Positions 52,399 to 61,313 of a stretch of 64,000 nucleotides of DNA are shown one piece after another. The stretch is from an uncultured Sutterella sp. (GTDB taxonomy: Bacteria > Pseudomonadota > Gammaproteobacteria > Burkholderiales > Burkholderiaceae_F), in assembly GCA_900545275.1 (NCBI GenBank), contig UQYG01000009.1, positions 65,218-129,217 on the forward strand, read 5' to 3'. Numbering within the stretch: the first letter of the stretch is position 1; each line of letters opens with the position of its first letter. Below the pieces are notes generated by a model, which saw only the letters and a program-made list of their open reading frames with translations, did not search any database and had not been told where the DNA came from. The position numbers and the translations under genes are program-made.

Positions 52399-52498
52399 GG
52401 GGAGTGGGATCTTGGATCGACTTTTGATAAAATAAAAAATTCCACGCGTTCCGGGTCGGATGGCGCGTGTACGTACGAAACATTGAGGAACCGCATTC

Positions 52499-53107
52499 AT
52501 GATAATGCTCTATTCGGGCATGACTTGCCCCTTCTCGCACAGCACCCGCATCGTTTTGCAGGAAAAAGGGTGTGAATTCGAAATCACCGACGTCGACATG
52601 TATCAGCCGATCGACGTGAAGGTCAGTGCGTTGAGCCCGTATGGAGAAGTTCCGATCCTGCAGGATCGCGATCTGGTTCTCTTCAACGCCCGCGTCATCA
52701 ACGAATACCTCGACGAACGCTTCCCGCATCCGCAGCTGATGCCGGCGGATCCGACGAACCGCGCCCGCGCCCGTCTCTTCCTCTATCTTTTCGAACGGGA
52801 AATCTTCACGCACGTGCGCACGCTCGAAGCGGTCGATCTGCCCGAATCGGAATACGAGAAGGCTCGCAACACCCTGCGTGACCAACTCACGCTCATCGCC
52901 TTGCGTCTCAACACGTCGAAGTACATGATGGGCGACGAATACTCGCTTCTGGACATCAGCATGGCGCCGGTGCTCTGGCGTCTCTCTCACTGGGGCATCG
53001 AGATGCCGCGTTCCGCCGCGCCGATCATGACGTACGGCGAACGTCTCTTTGCCCGCCCGGCCTTCATCGAGTCCATGACGCCCAACGAACGCGTGATGCG
53101 CCGCTGA
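52499..53107 (+). CDS. sspA: Stringent starvation protein A (GST fold)
   Basis: A 202-residue GST-fold protein that binds RNA polymerase in E. coli. LYSGMTCPFSHSTRIVL, then NPYGEVP-like SPYGEVPIL and FPHPQLMPADPTNRARARL are the SspA signature. ATG codons at 52499 and 52505 are both possible after GAGGAA. A TAAAAT (-10) about 70 bases upstream may be its promoter. sspB follows. Confidence 0.94.
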   Translation: MIMLYSGMTCPFSHSTRIVLQEKGCEFEITDVDMYQPIDVKVSALSPYGEVPILQDRDLVLFNARVINEYLDERFPHPQLMPADPTNRARARLFLYLFEREIFTHVRTLEAVDLPESEYEKARNTLRDQLTLIALRLNTSKYMMGDEYSLLDISMAPVLWRLSHWGIEMPRSAAPIMTYGERLFARPAFIESMTPNERVMRR

Positions 53108-53131
53108 TCGACGGACGACGAAGCGACAATG

Positions 53132-53168
53132 AAAAAACCGGCGCGCTTATTCGAGGCGCCGGTTTTTT
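53132..53168. terminator. Symmetrical terminator between sspA and sspB
   Basis: AAAAAACCGGCGC pairs perfectly with GCGCCGGTTTTTT. The T6 run ends 16 bases before the sspB GTG, and the sspB RBS GGGAGAAAAG follows directly. Confidence 0.9.
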
Positions 53169-53184
53169 CTTCGGGAGAAAAGCC

Positions 53185-53577
53185 GTGAAGCAAAACGAAC
53201 TGAAGCCCTATTTGATCCGAGCCGTTCTCGAGCTCTGCGTCGACCGCGGCCTGACGCCCTACATGGTGGTCGCCGTGAATGATGAGTGCCGCGTTCCCAA
53301 TGAATTCGTTCGGGACGGCATGATCGTCTTCGACATTTCTGCCGAAGCCACGAACCGCTTCGAGGTGACCGACGAGAAGGTTTCCTTCCAGGCCCGCTTC
53401 GGAGAGGACAACCGCATTGTCGACATATACGTTCCCATGGAGACGATCGTCTTCGTCTTCCCGATGGAGCGTCAGGACCTCGGACTGCAGTTCGACGTCG
53501 CTCCCGAAGAAAAGCCGAAAAAACAGGAAGCAAAGGAGGCGCCGATGACGCCTCGTCGTCCTACGCGTTTGAAGTAA
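53185..53577 (+). CDS. sspB: ClpXP adaptor SspB
   Basis: A 130-residue adaptor that delivers ssrA-tagged peptides from stalled ribosomes to ClpXP. KPYLIRAVLELCVDRGLTPYMVV, then FDISAEATNRFEV and IYVPMETIVFVFP are typical of the substrate-binding domain; the flexible, Lys-rich tail would dock ClpX. The start is GTG at 53185. The tRNA-Thr -35 element lies in its last codons. Confidence 0.94.
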   Translation: MKQNELKPYLIRAVLELCVDRGLTPYMVVAVNDECRVPNEFVRDGMIVFDISAEATNRFEVTDEKVSFQARFGEDNRIVDIYVPMETIVFVFPMERQDLGLQFDVAPEEKPKKQEAKEAPMTPRRPTRLK

Positions 53578-53597
53578 TGATTTTGATCTGGTAAAAT
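53569..53597 (+). promoter_or_regulatory. Promoter of tRNA-Thr
   Basis: TTGAAG (53569-53574), 17 bases, TAAAAT (53592-53597) with a TGG upstream of the -10. The -35 is inside the sspB coding end. Confidence 0.7.
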
Positions 53598-53611
53598 CAA
53601 AAACTTCCCTC

Positions 53612-53687
53612 GCCTCTTTAGCTCAGTTGGTAGAGCAACTGATTTGTAATCAGTAGGTCGTCTGTTCGAGCCAGACAAGGGGCACCA
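53612..53687 (+). tRNA. tRNA-Thr (TGT)
   Basis: Acceptor GCCTCTT pairs with AAGGGGC (53677-53683) with one wobble pair. The anticodon loop TTTGTAA gives TGT (ACA/ACG codons). CCA is encoded at 53685-53687. It complements the GGT isoacceptor at 1699. Confidence 0.96.
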
Positions 53688-53694
53688 GACACCC

Positions 53695-53728
53695 GACCCG
53701 TACCGTTTACCTCGGTGCGGGTTTTTTG
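53695..53728 (+). terminator. Terminator of tRNA-Thr
   Basis: ACCCGTACCG (53696-53705) pairs with CGGTGCGGGT (53713-53722) with one G-U pair, followed by T6. Confidence 0.88.
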
Positions 53729-53827
53729 TTTTCTGCCGCCCGAACAGGGGGTGGGACAAACATGGCACAAGAGTGTACAGTACGTCCTGCACCCAACGAA
53801 TGGCGACGAAAAAAAAAAGGAGGCTTC

Positions 53828-54739
53828 ATGGCGAGGGGGCGTTGGAATCAAACGGGGCCAGCGACGGCGATCGGTCTGCTTGCGCCCGTCTGCTGGGGGA
53901 TGTCGGTGAGTCTCGTGCGGGGGATCGCCGAGAATTTCGGCATGGCTCAGGGGCAGTTCTTCCTTTATCTGATCGCGGCAGTGTCGCTCTACTTCACGGT
54001 CGGGCTACCAAACTTCCGCACGATGAACCGAAAGTATCTCTTCATCGGCATTCCCACCGCCGTGGCGAGCGGTCTCACCTTCGTACTCGCGATCTTCACT
54101 TCCGACGGAGGTGCCCAGACGCTCGAAGTCGGGATGGTGAATTACCTCTGGCCCTCCCTTACGATTCTCTTTGCGGTGCTATTCAACGGCGTCAGGGGGC
54201 GTTGGTGGCTCTGGCTGGGCGTGGTCGTGGCGCTCTACGGCATCCTTCGCATTCTAGGCGGTGACGAGGGGCTCTCCTGGAGCGGTTTTTGCGAGCGTTT
54301 CGCGCACAATCCGATCAGCTACATCCTCGCGCTCGGCGCTGCGCTCACCTGGGCGGGCTTCTCGAGCATGACCCGCGCCTGGGGGGCGGGGCACAATCCG
54401 AGCACGGCGCTCTTTATGATCGACACGACGATCTACGGCCTCTTCTGGTTTTTCGGCTTCGGTGCCTCCTCCGCGACGCCCGATTGGCGAGGGATCGTGA
54501 GCGTCGTCGTGGGTGGCATCGTGATGGGAAGCGCCTACGCCTGTTGGGCGCACGGCATGCAGCGCGGGAACATCACCCTGCTTGCGACGGCTTCCTACTT
54601 TACGCCGGCGCTTTCCTGCCTTTTCGGTGTCTTCTGGCTCGGCGCCGAACTTACAGCCTCCTTCTGGGCGGGGGTGGCGCTCGTCATCTCCGGCTCCATT
54701 CTCTGTTGGAGCGCGACGAGCCGGCGTTTCAACCGCTGA
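53828..54739 (+). CDS. yddG: YddG-like aromatic amino acid exporter (DMT/EamA family)
   Basis: A 303-residue permease with about ten hydrophobic segments in two EamA repeats. APVCWGMSVSLVRGI near the start, VGMVNYLWPSLTILFAVLFNG in parts and LTWAGFSSMTRAW resemble YddG, which exports aromatic amino acids in enterics. Substrate is inferred. AAGGAGG precedes the ATG at 53828 and is attached to a run of ten A (53809-53818). The end overlaps prmC on the other strand by 11 bases. Confidence 0.85.
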   Translation: MARGRWNQTGPATAIGLLAPVCWGMSVSLVRGIAENFGMAQGQFFLYLIAAVSLYFTVGLPNFRTMNRKYLFIGIPTAVASGLTFVLAIFTSDGGAQTLEVGMVNYLWPSLTILFAVLFNGVRGRWWLWLGVVVALYGILRILGGDEGLSWSGFCERFAHNPISYILALGAALTWAGFSSMTRAWGAGHNPSTALFMIDTTIYGLFWFFGFGASSATPDWRGIVSVVVGGIVMGSAYACWAHGMQRGNITLLATASYFTPALSCLFGVFWLGAELTASFWAGVALVISGSILCWSATSRRFNR

Positions 54740-55556
54740 AGTGTCCGACCGTTCCGAGCGTGACCCGGTCGTTTCCGCCGAAGTCCTTCACCGTTCGCAC
54801 GGCGGAGAAGCCCGCGTGTTGGAGCAGATTGCGGCAGGCTTCTCCCTGATCGTAGCCGTGCTCCAGAAGGAGCCAGCCGCCCGAGCGCAGATGCGCGGGC
54901 GCGCCGAGCGCGATGACGGCGAGCGCGCTCATGCCGTCCCCTTCGTCGGTGAGGGCCGACCGGGGCTCGAACGTGAGGTTCGCAAGATGTTCGTCGTCGG
55001 CGCGGATATAGGGGGGATTGCTCACGATGAGGTCGAACCGTTCCTCTTCGCCGACCGCTTCCCACCAGGCGCCGTGACGAAAAGCCACTTTGGCTTGGAG
55101 TTTTACCGCATTATGTTCGGCCGTAAGCAACGCCTCCCTCGAGACGTCGGTTGCCACGACTTCGGAACTTTTCATTTCCAAGGCGAGCGTGACGGCGAGG
55201 CATCCGCTTCCCGTGCCGAGGTCGAGCACGCGCGGCGCTTCGTCGAAGAGTTCGAGCGCCGTATCGACGAGCACTTCCGTGTCTGGTCGGGGAATCAGAA
55301 CAGAGGGATTTACTTCGAAGAAGCGCCCGTAAAAATCCTGTTCTCCCGTAATGTAGGGGACGGGCGTTCCGCTTTTGCGCATGACGACGTAGAGACGAAA
55401 CTTCTCGACTGCCTCTTCGTCGGGGACGTCCCGGTCGTGGGCGATGAGAAATTCGCGGCGCACGCCGAGTGCATGCGCAAGCAACACCATGGTTTCGAAC
55501 CGACCGATCTGTTCGGTTCCCTCTTGGATCAACGTGCGGATGTCGGGGCGGGTCAT
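54729..55556 (-). CDS. prmC: Release factor glutamine methyltransferase PrmC (HemK)
   Basis: A 275-residue SAM-dependent enzyme that methylates the Gln of the GGQ motif in RF1 and RF2. The SAM motif DLGTGSG (residues 112-118) and NPPY (180-183) are intact, and the N-terminal helical domain is present. It lies 14 bases after prfA, its substrate gene, in the conserved hemA-prfA-prmC order. It converges on yddG with an 11-base overlap. Confidence 0.97.
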   Translation of the reverse strand: MTRPDIRTLIQEGTEQIGRFETMVLLAHALGVRREFLIAHDRDVPDEEAVEKFRLYVVMRKSGTPVPYITGEQDFYGRFFEVNPSVLIPRPDTEVLVDTALELFDEAPRVLDLGTGSGCLAVTLALEMKSSEVVATDVSREALLTAEHNAVKLQAKVAFRHGAWWEAVGEEERFDLIVSNPPYIRADDEHLANLTFEPRSALTDEGDGMSALAVIALGAPAHLRSGGWLLLEHGYDQGEACRNLLQHAGFSAVRTVKDFGGNDRVTLGTVGHFSG

Positions 55557-55570
55557 GAAAAGGTCTCGCT

Positions 55571-56644
55571 TCAGAGAGAGGATGCCAACAGGGACGCCTG
55601 ATGCTCCATGGTCAGAGCGGAGATCAGCTCGTCGAGGTCACCGTCGAGCACGGCATCGAGACGGTAGAGCGTCAGATTGATGCGATGGTCGGTGACGCGG
55701 CCCTGCGGGAAATTGTAGGTCCGAATGCGCTCGGAGCGGTCCCCTGAACCGACGAGCGATTTTCTCTCGCTCGCCTCCTTGGCTTTCTGCTCAGCCTCTC
55801 GCATGGCATAGAGACGTGCGGCGAGCACGGCCATGGCGCGCGCCTTGTTCTGTGTTTGCGAACGTTCGTCCTGACATTCCACGGTGAGTCCCGTAGGAAG
55901 GTGCGTGATGCGTACGGCTGAATCGGTCTTCTGTACGTGTTGGCCTCCGGCGCCCGAGGCGCGGAAGACGTCGATGCGAAGATCCTTGGGGGAGAGATCC
56001 GCCACTTTGACGGCATCGAGCTCCGGCAGGACGGCGACCGTGGCGGCCGACGTGTGAATGCGGCCCTGAGATTCGGTGACGGGCACCCGTTGCACGCGGT
56101 GCACGCCCGATTCGAACTTGAGGGCGGAGTAAGCCGCCCGTCCGATGATGCGGACGATGACTTCACGGTAGCCGCCGAGGTCGCTCGGGTTTTCCGAAAC
56201 GATTTCGGTTTTCCAACCCCGATTTTCCGCGTAGCGAAGATACATGCGCAGGAGATCACCCGCAAAAAGAGCGGATTCGTCGCCGCCCGTGCCGGCCCGG
56301 ATTTCGAGGAAGAGGTTCTTTTCGTCGTTCGGATCCTTGGGGAGGAGGGCGATTTCTAGGTCTCGCTCGACGGTCTCCATGCGGCTTTTGGCTGCATGGA
56401 TTTCCTCTTCGGCGTACGCCTGCCACTCGGGATCGTTCCGCAGCGCTTCAGCGGTTTCGAGATCCTTTTGCACGTTCTCATAAGCTTGACCGAGCGTAAC
56501 GACCGGCTCGATGTCGGAGCGCTCCTTGGTGAGGTCGCGCAGTCGATTCGTGTCGTTGGCAACGTCGGGCGCCGCGAGCATACGGTCGATTTCCTCGAGA
56601 CGGAGGGTCAGGGTGACGAGTTTCGATCGCAATCTTTCATTCAT
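55571..56644 (-). CDS. prfA: Peptide chain release factor 1
   Basis: A 357-residue factor that reads UAA and UAG. The GGQ catalytic motif is at 233-235 in SGAGGQHVQKTDS, and the stop-codon-reading PVT tripeptide (PxT type, RF1-specific) is at 188-190. Length is normal. A hairpin separates it from hemA upstream on the same strand. Confidence 0.97.
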   Translation of the reverse strand: MNERLRSKLVTLTLRLEEIDRMLAAPDVANDTNRLRDLTKERSDIEPVVTLGQAYENVQKDLETAEALRNDPEWQAYAEEEIHAAKSRMETVERDLEIALLPKDPNDEKNLFLEIRAGTGGDESALFAGDLLRMYLRYAENRGWKTEIVSENPSDLGGYREVIVRIIGRAAYSALKFESGVHRVQRVPVTESQGRIHTSAATVAVLPELDAVKVADLSPKDLRIDVFRASGAGGQHVQKTDSAVRITHLPTGLTVECQDERSQTQNKARAMAVLAARLYAMREAEQKAKEASERKSLVGSGDRSERIRTYNFPQGRVTDHRINLTLYRLDAVLDGDLDELISALTMEHQASLLASSL

Positions 56645-56678
56645 GGCAAGGCGGCGCAGGAGAAAAAAACGAGGATAG

Positions 56679-56706
56679 CAAAAGGCCGCAACGCGTGCGG
56701 CCTTCT
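56679..56706 (-). terminator. Hairpin between hemA and prfA
   Basis: AAGGCCGCA pairs with TGCGGCCTT around a five-base loop; on the minus strand it is followed by TTTT. It could attenuate prfA-prmC behind hemA. Confidence 0.65.
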
Positions 56707-56722
56707 TCGAAATGTCGTCGGA

Positions 56723-58012
56723 TTACCGATCGTGGCGGCGGTAGAACTTCGAGAGAAGCCGCTCCATGAGATCCCGGTCTTCGAGGGAGAGACCCTCGCC
56801 GTTTCGCAGAAGGATGGTCGGATCGTGAACGAGCTTGTTGGTGAGGCCGTAGGCGAGCATCTCGAGAACTTCTTCGGGGTCGTCCCCGTGATGCAGGTGA
56901 CGCAGGGCCCTCTGGAGTTCGAAATCGCGCAGATAGTTCGCTCGGTCGCGCAACGACTGGATGGACGGAACCGTTTCGCGGATCTTGAGCCAGGAGGAGA
57001 AGTCGTTGACGCGCAGGCGAATGATGGTTTCAGCCTGGGATATGGCAGCCTGACGGCTCTGAAGCCCCTGATTGACGACTTGTCCGAGGTCGTCGACCGT
57101 GTAGACGTAAACGTCGTCGAGCCGGTCAATTTCCGCTTCGACGTCGCGGGGCACTGCCAGGTCGACGATGAACATCGGGCGGTGACGGCGTTCGGCGACG
57201 GCGCGCTCGATCATGCCGAGGCCGATGATCGGAAGCGCCGAGGCGGTGCAGGAGACGATGACGTCGAACTCCGCGATGCGTTCGGGCAGGTCGGCGAGCT
57301 TCATCGCGTCGGCGTTGACGGTGCGGGCAAGCGATTGGCCGCGCTCGAGCGTACGGTTGGCGATCGTGATGGACTTGGGCTTCTGCGCGGCGAAGTGCGC
57401 AACGCAGAGTTCGATCATTTCGCCCGCACCCACGAAGAGCACCTTTTCGTCCTCAAGCGAGCCGAAAAGACGCAGCGCAAGACGTACGGCCGCGGCGGCG
57501 AGGCTTACGGAGTTGGCGCCGATCGCGGTGGCGGTCCGCACCTCCTTGGCCACCGTGAAGGTGGTCTGGAAGAGATGGTTGAGCATGACGCCGAGTCCGT
57601 GGCATTCGCGCGCGATTTTTTCGGCCTTCTTCATCTGACCGACGATCTGTGTTTCGCCGAGCACCATGGAGTCAAGCCCCGAGGCGACGCGGAAGGTGTG
57701 TTGGGCGGCTTCTTCCTGATAGAACGTATAGATGTGCGGTTCGAGTTCGTTGAGCTGGACGTGCTTGCATTCGGCCAAATAACTCAGAACGCTCGCGCGG
57801 GCGGCTTCGGCGTTTTCGGCCGCAAGGTAGATTTCCGTACGGTTGCAGGTCGACAAAATGGCGGCTTCGTGCACGCCTCCCTGACGGGGAGACGAAAAAC
57901 GTTCGCGCAGGTATCCGATGGTGGCGGGAATTTCAGCGTCGCCGAACGCAACGCGTTGGCGCACTTCCACCGGAGCCGTCGTGTGATTGAGACCTAAGGC
58001 AATCAGTTGCAT
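56723..58012 (-). CDS. hemA: Glutamyl-tRNA reductase
   Basis: A 429-residue enzyme forming glutamate-1-semialdehyde, the first step of C5 haem synthesis. The catalytic Cys56 lies in ILSTCNRTEIY; GLDSMVLGETQIVGQ and the NADPH-binding VGAGEM follow. The start is the ATG at 58012. A TATAAT on the minus strand at 58106-58101 may be its -10. hemB is also in the window. Confidence 0.97.
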   Translation of the reverse strand: MQLIALGLNHTTAPVEVRQRVAFGDAEIPATIGYLRERFSSPRQGGVHEAAILSTCNRTEIYLAAENAEAARASVLSYLAECKHVQLNELEPHIYTFYQEEAAQHTFRVASGLDSMVLGETQIVGQMKKAEKIARECHGLGVMLNHLFQTTFTVAKEVRTATAIGANSVSLAAAAVRLALRLFGSLEDEKVLFVGAGEMIELCVAHFAAQKPKSITIANRTLERGQSLARTVNADAMKLADLPERIAEFDVIVSCTASALPIIGLGMIERAVAERRHRPMFIVDLAVPRDVEAEIDRLDDVYVYTVDDLGQVVNQGLQSRQAAISQAETIIRLRVNDFSSWLKIRETVPSIQSLRDRANYLRDFELQRALRHLHHGDDPEEVLEMLAYGLTNKLVHDPTILLRNGEGLSLEDRDLMERLLSKFYRRHDR

Positions 58013-58213
58013 GGGCGTATGGGATGGATGGTTTTGTATCGGCCGCGTTGCAATGTTTTGGGGTTCGCGCCGATGCGTGTCTATTTGTAATGTTGTGCGG
58101 ATTATACGGAGAGAAAGGTTCGGTTTTCCTTAAGAAAGCAGGTGCGAGGAATCCGAGGCTCCGAATGCTACAATCCCAAGCCTTCAGAGGCAACTTTTTC
58201 AGGATTTCAGCAA

Positions 58214-58933
58214 ATGATGAACATTGAGAAGAGGTCGGGTGGTGCGCTCGTGCTGTTTTCCGGTGGTCAGGATTCCACGACTTGTCTGGCGTGGGCGCTC
58301 GGTCGCTTCGATCGGGTCGAAACGGTGGGTGTGCGCTACGGTCAGCGCCACGACGTGGAGATGATCTGCCGACGGAACGTGTTGAGCGCGATGAGGGCAA
58401 TGTCGGCCGATTGGGACGCCCGCCTCGGGCCCGATCACGAACTCGACATGAGTCTTCTCGGACAAATTTCTGACTGCGCTCTCACGCGCGAGCGCGCGCT
58501 CGAGTGGGAGGCCAACGGCGTGCCGAACACTTTTGTGCCGGCGAGAAACCTCCTCTTTTTCACTTTCGCTGCGGCGCTCGGCTATCGCAGAAAGCTCCGC
58601 ACGCTTGTGGGCGGTATGTGCGAGACGGATTACTCCGGCTATGCGGACTGCCGCGACAACACTTTGAAAAGTCTGCAGGTGACGCTTTCTCTCGGACTTG
58701 ACGAGTCGGTCGTGATTGAAACGCCGCTCATGTGGCTCGACAAGGCCGCAACTTGGCGTCTGGCGGAATCCTTGGGCGGAGAACCCTTCGTGGAGCTCGT
58801 GCGCCGCGAGACGCACACCTGCTACCTTGGAAACCGTTCGGACTGGCACGAATGGGGGTACGGTTGCGGCGAATGCCCGGCCTGCCGTCTGCGTGCACAG
58901 GGGTGGTTTGCCTATCGAAGTGGGGAGAAATAA
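58214..58933 (+). CDS. queC: 7-cyano-7-deazaguanine synthase
   Basis: A 239-residue ATP-dependent enzyme that makes preQ0, a queuosine precursor. The PP-loop motif is LFSGGQDSTTCLAWAL; the zinc site is CxxxxxxxxCGECPAC-like near the C-terminus; PARNLLFFTFAAALGY is typical. I chose the ATG at 58214 after CAGGA; the frame opens earlier at 58142 without conservation. TACAAT at 58169-58174 may be its -10. I saw no preQ1 riboswitch upstream. Confidence 0.96.
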   Translation: MMNIEKRSGGALVLFSGGQDSTTCLAWALGRFDRVETVGVRYGQRHDVEMICRRNVLSAMRAMSADWDARLGPDHELDMSLLGQISDCALTRERALEWEANGVPNTFVPARNLLFFTFAAALGYRRKLRTLVGGMCETDYSGYADCRDNTLKSLQVTLSLGLDESVVIETPLMWLDKAATWRLAESLGGEPFVELVRRETHTCYLGNRSDWHEWGYGCGECPACRLRAQGWFAYRSGEK

Positions 58934-58971
58934 AAAAAACGGGACATCGCCCGACGTGAGGCGATGTCCCG
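58932..58971 (-). terminator. Terminator of tRNA-Phe
   Basis: CGGGACATCGC (58940-58950) and GCGATGTCCCG (58961-58971) form a perfect 11-bp stem; the A8 run at 58932-58939 gives T8 on the minus strand. It can also fold in queC mRNA but has no T tract on that side. Confidence 0.92.
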
Positions 58972-58975
58972 AGTC

Positions 58976-59051
58976 TGGTGGCTAGGGACGGAATCGAACC
59001 GCCGACACGCGGATTTTCAATCCGCTGCTCTACCAACTGAGCTACCTAGCC
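58976..59051 (-). tRNA. tRNA-Phe (GAA)
   Basis: On the minus strand, acceptor GGCTAGG pairs with CCTAGCC, the anticodon loop TTGAAAA gives GAA, and CCA is encoded. The T-loop TTCGATT is standard. Confidence 0.97.
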
Positions 59052-59237
59052 ACAAGAGTTTTTAATCATAACCGATTTGCGTAAAAAATGCAAGGTCTTT
59101 TTGCGTTTTTCATTAGGCAAGGGAATTTCGAGGAGGTCGTGTCGATAGAGTGCAGAGGTTCGTTACGTTTTCCCGACTTTTGGCAAGGGGGTTTTGAGTA
59201 CACTATCCATCCTTTCTTTTCTCTCCAAAGTGTCGAC

Positions 59238-59954
59238 ATGGTGAAGACGATCTTATCGATTACGCTTCTCGGAACCTTTTTTGCGACTTCTGTCGTGCAG
59301 GCGGCCACGGCCGATTCCGTACGCACGAGTCTGATGACCGCCACGGGGCTGATCGCCGATGCGGTGCAGCCTTCCCCCGTGAAGGGGATCTGGGAAGTGC
59401 AGATTCAGGGTCGTATTTTCTACGTGGATGACGAAGCCAAGTACGTGCTCGCCGGCGCCAACATCATTGAAACGGCCACACAGAAGAATCTGACGAATGA
59501 GCGTCTGAGGGCAATCGCCCGCGAGAACTGGTCGAAGTGGCCGCTCGAGGACGCCGTCAAACAGGTCTACGGCAAGGGCGAACGCCAGATCGTAGTCTTC
59601 TCGGACGCAAACTGTCAGTACTGCCGCGCGATGGAGGGCGTTTGGGAACAGGTCGGCAACCTGACGGTATACACCTTCATTACGCCGCTCATCCGCGGAG
59701 AAAAGATCAACCGCGAAATCGTTTGCTCGAGCGATCCTTCCGCCGCCTGGCACGCTTGGATGGGCGAAGGCAAAATGCCCGCGCCGGCACCCATGACGTG
59801 CGACAAGAGTGTTTTGGACCGAAATCTTCAGATGGTGCGAAAACTCGGCATTACCGGGGCTCCCACGTTCTTCTTCCCGAGCGGGGACCGCATGACGGGG
59901 GCCATGTCGGCCATGCAGCTCGAGAAACTACTCACCGCGACAGCGGGAAGCTGA
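59238..59954 (+). CDS. dsbC: DsbC-family periplasmic disulfide isomerase
   Basis: A 238-residue secreted thioredoxin-fold protein. Signal peptide at residues 1-22 (cleavage near VVQAA), an N-terminal dimerisation domain (GIWEVQIQGRIFYVDDEAKYVL in sections), then the active site CQYC (Cys126, Cys129) and the cis-Pro in GAPTFFF. A second Cys pair (IVCSS and MTCDK) matches the structural disulfide of DsbC. The ATG at 59238 starts the signal peptide. Redox state would be set by DsbD, which is not in this window. Confidence 0.9.
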   Translation: MVKTILSITLLGTFFATSVVQAATADSVRTSLMTATGLIADAVQPSPVKGIWEVQIQGRIFYVDDEAKYVLAGANIIETATQKNLTNERLRAIARENWSKWPLEDAVKQVYGKGERQIVVFSDANCQYCRAMEGVWEQVGNLTVYTFITPLIRGEKINREIVCSSDPSAAWHAWMGEGKMPAPAPMTCDKSVLDRNLQMVRKLGITGAPTFFFPSGDRMTGAMSAMQLEKLLTATAGS

Positions 59955-59974
59955 CCGGTACCGCGGGCGGACAA

Positions 59975-60006
59975 CAAAAAAGGGGGCGTTTCGCCCCCTT
60001 GCTTTT
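59975..60006. terminator. Bidirectional terminator between dsbC and mltA
   Basis: AAGGGGGCG-TTT-CGCCCCCTT is flanked by A6 on the left and GCTTTT on the right, serving both converging genes. Confidence 0.88.
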
Positions 60007-60019
60007 GGGTCGTACGTTC

Positions 60020-61198
60020 TCATTCCTTTGCGTCTTCCGGACGCAGACCGTTCGGAATCAGCACCCAGGCGCGCGCCTCGCTTTTTTGCCTTCCGGCGCT
60101 CGCGCCCGCTTCGTCGCCGAATCCCCAGAAATAGTCGAAGCGTATGGCGCCGCGTATGGCGCCGCCCGTGTCCTGCGCCACGACTGGGCGGGTGAAGTGC
60201 AGTGACGGATTTTCCTGAGAGACGGAAACCACGAAGGGCGTGCCGAGTCGCCAATGCCTCGGATCCACGGCGACGCTCGCCATCGGGGTGAGGGGAACGC
60301 CCTGTGCACCGACCGGCCCCTTCGTCGGGTCGGTCTCCCTCTCTTCAAAAAACACGTAGCTCGGATTCTGCGCCAGCGCTTCCTTTACTTGAGAGGGGTG
60401 TTCCTTCGCCCAACGGCGGATACGCTGCATGGAGAGTTCGTGCGGTTTCAGATGTCCCTTTTGGATCAGCCAATTGCCGATCGATCGGTAGCCGTAGCCG
60501 TTTTGATCGGCAAAGCCCACGCGCATAAAACTTCCGTCCGAAAGCTGAATGCGGCCCGAGCCCTGAATGTGGAGGAAAAAGGCGTCGACCGGATCGTCCA
60601 CCCAGGCGATGGCCCACCGGTCCAGATCGGAGCGTTCCTGAATTTCTCCGCGTGTGTCGTAGGGGATGAGCTTGCGACCGACAATTTTGCCGCGCAGACG
60701 CAGTCCCTTGAGCTGCGGATACAGTTCGTCGAGATCCACCTGAATCAGGTCGTCCGGAACACCGTAAAGCGGGTGCACGTAGGGACCCTGACGAACGCGG
60801 CTACCGTGAAGAAGCGGTTCGTAGTATCCCGTCATGAGACCGGTGTCGTCCGAAGAAATCTCTTCGCCGTTTTCGAGCTGGGCCACGCGGACATGCCAGG
60901 GCGTGAAGTTTAAGCGGAAGAAGGTTTCGGCGTCCTGCAGCCCGGTTTCCCGGGCGCGACGGCATACGTCCCGCCAGTTGGGGCGTTTCCCAAGCGGTTC
61001 GCAACCGGTCTGGAAGGCCTCGAGGGCGGCCTGCCAGTCGGCGGGCACAATGTCGGGGAGAGCGGAAAATTCAATGGCCTCAAAACGGGTCTCGACGGTC
61101 TTCTTCACCGGCGCCTCGGACTCCGGCGTCGTGGTGCAGGCGGCAAGGAGCGTCAGGGCCGACAGGAAACCGACGCGCATCAGAGTGGTTCGCAACAT
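60020..61198 (-). CDS. mltA: Membrane-bound lytic murein transglycosylase A
   Basis: A 392-residue lipoprotein that cleaves peptidoglycan with 1,6-anhydro ring formation. Lipobox LAAC with Cys21; the MltA barrel has LMTGYYEPLLHGS and the 3D domain at the C-terminus has VAQDTGGAIRGAIRFDYFWG, where Asp residues form the active site. A TATAAT on the minus strand (61236-61231) lies 33 bases upstream of the ATG. Confidence 0.96.
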   Translation of the reverse strand: MLRTTLMRVGFLSALTLLAACTTTPESEAPVKKTVETRFEAIEFSALPDIVPADWQAALEAFQTGCEPLGKRPNWRDVCRRARETGLQDAETFFRLNFTPWHVRVAQLENGEEISSDDTGLMTGYYEPLLHGSRVRQGPYVHPLYGVPDDLIQVDLDELYPQLKGLRLRGKIVGRKLIPYDTRGEIQERSDLDRWAIAWVDDPVDAFFLHIQGSGRIQLSDGSFMRVGFADQNGYGYRSIGNWLIQKGHLKPHELSMQRIRRWAKEHPSQVKEALAQNPSYVFFEERETDPTKGPVGAQGVPLTPMASVAVDPRHWRLGTPFVVSVSQENPSLHFTRPVVAQDTGGAIRGAIRFDYFWGFGDEAGASAGRQKSEARAWVLIPNGLRPEDAKE

Positions 61199-61313
61199 GG
61201 GGAGATTCGTTTACGTTCAAAAACGCACTCATTATACGTAGCGGGTCGGACTGCACGACGCGGTGGGAGGACAGTCGGTAGAATGAGGCGACTTTTCATT
61301 GAGGATCCAACGC

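Noticed and set aside
58162..58213. preQ1 riboswitch ahead of queC
   Set aside because: A GCCT-TCAG-AGGC hairpin is present, but the A-rich pseudoknot tail and pairing of preQ1-I are absent.
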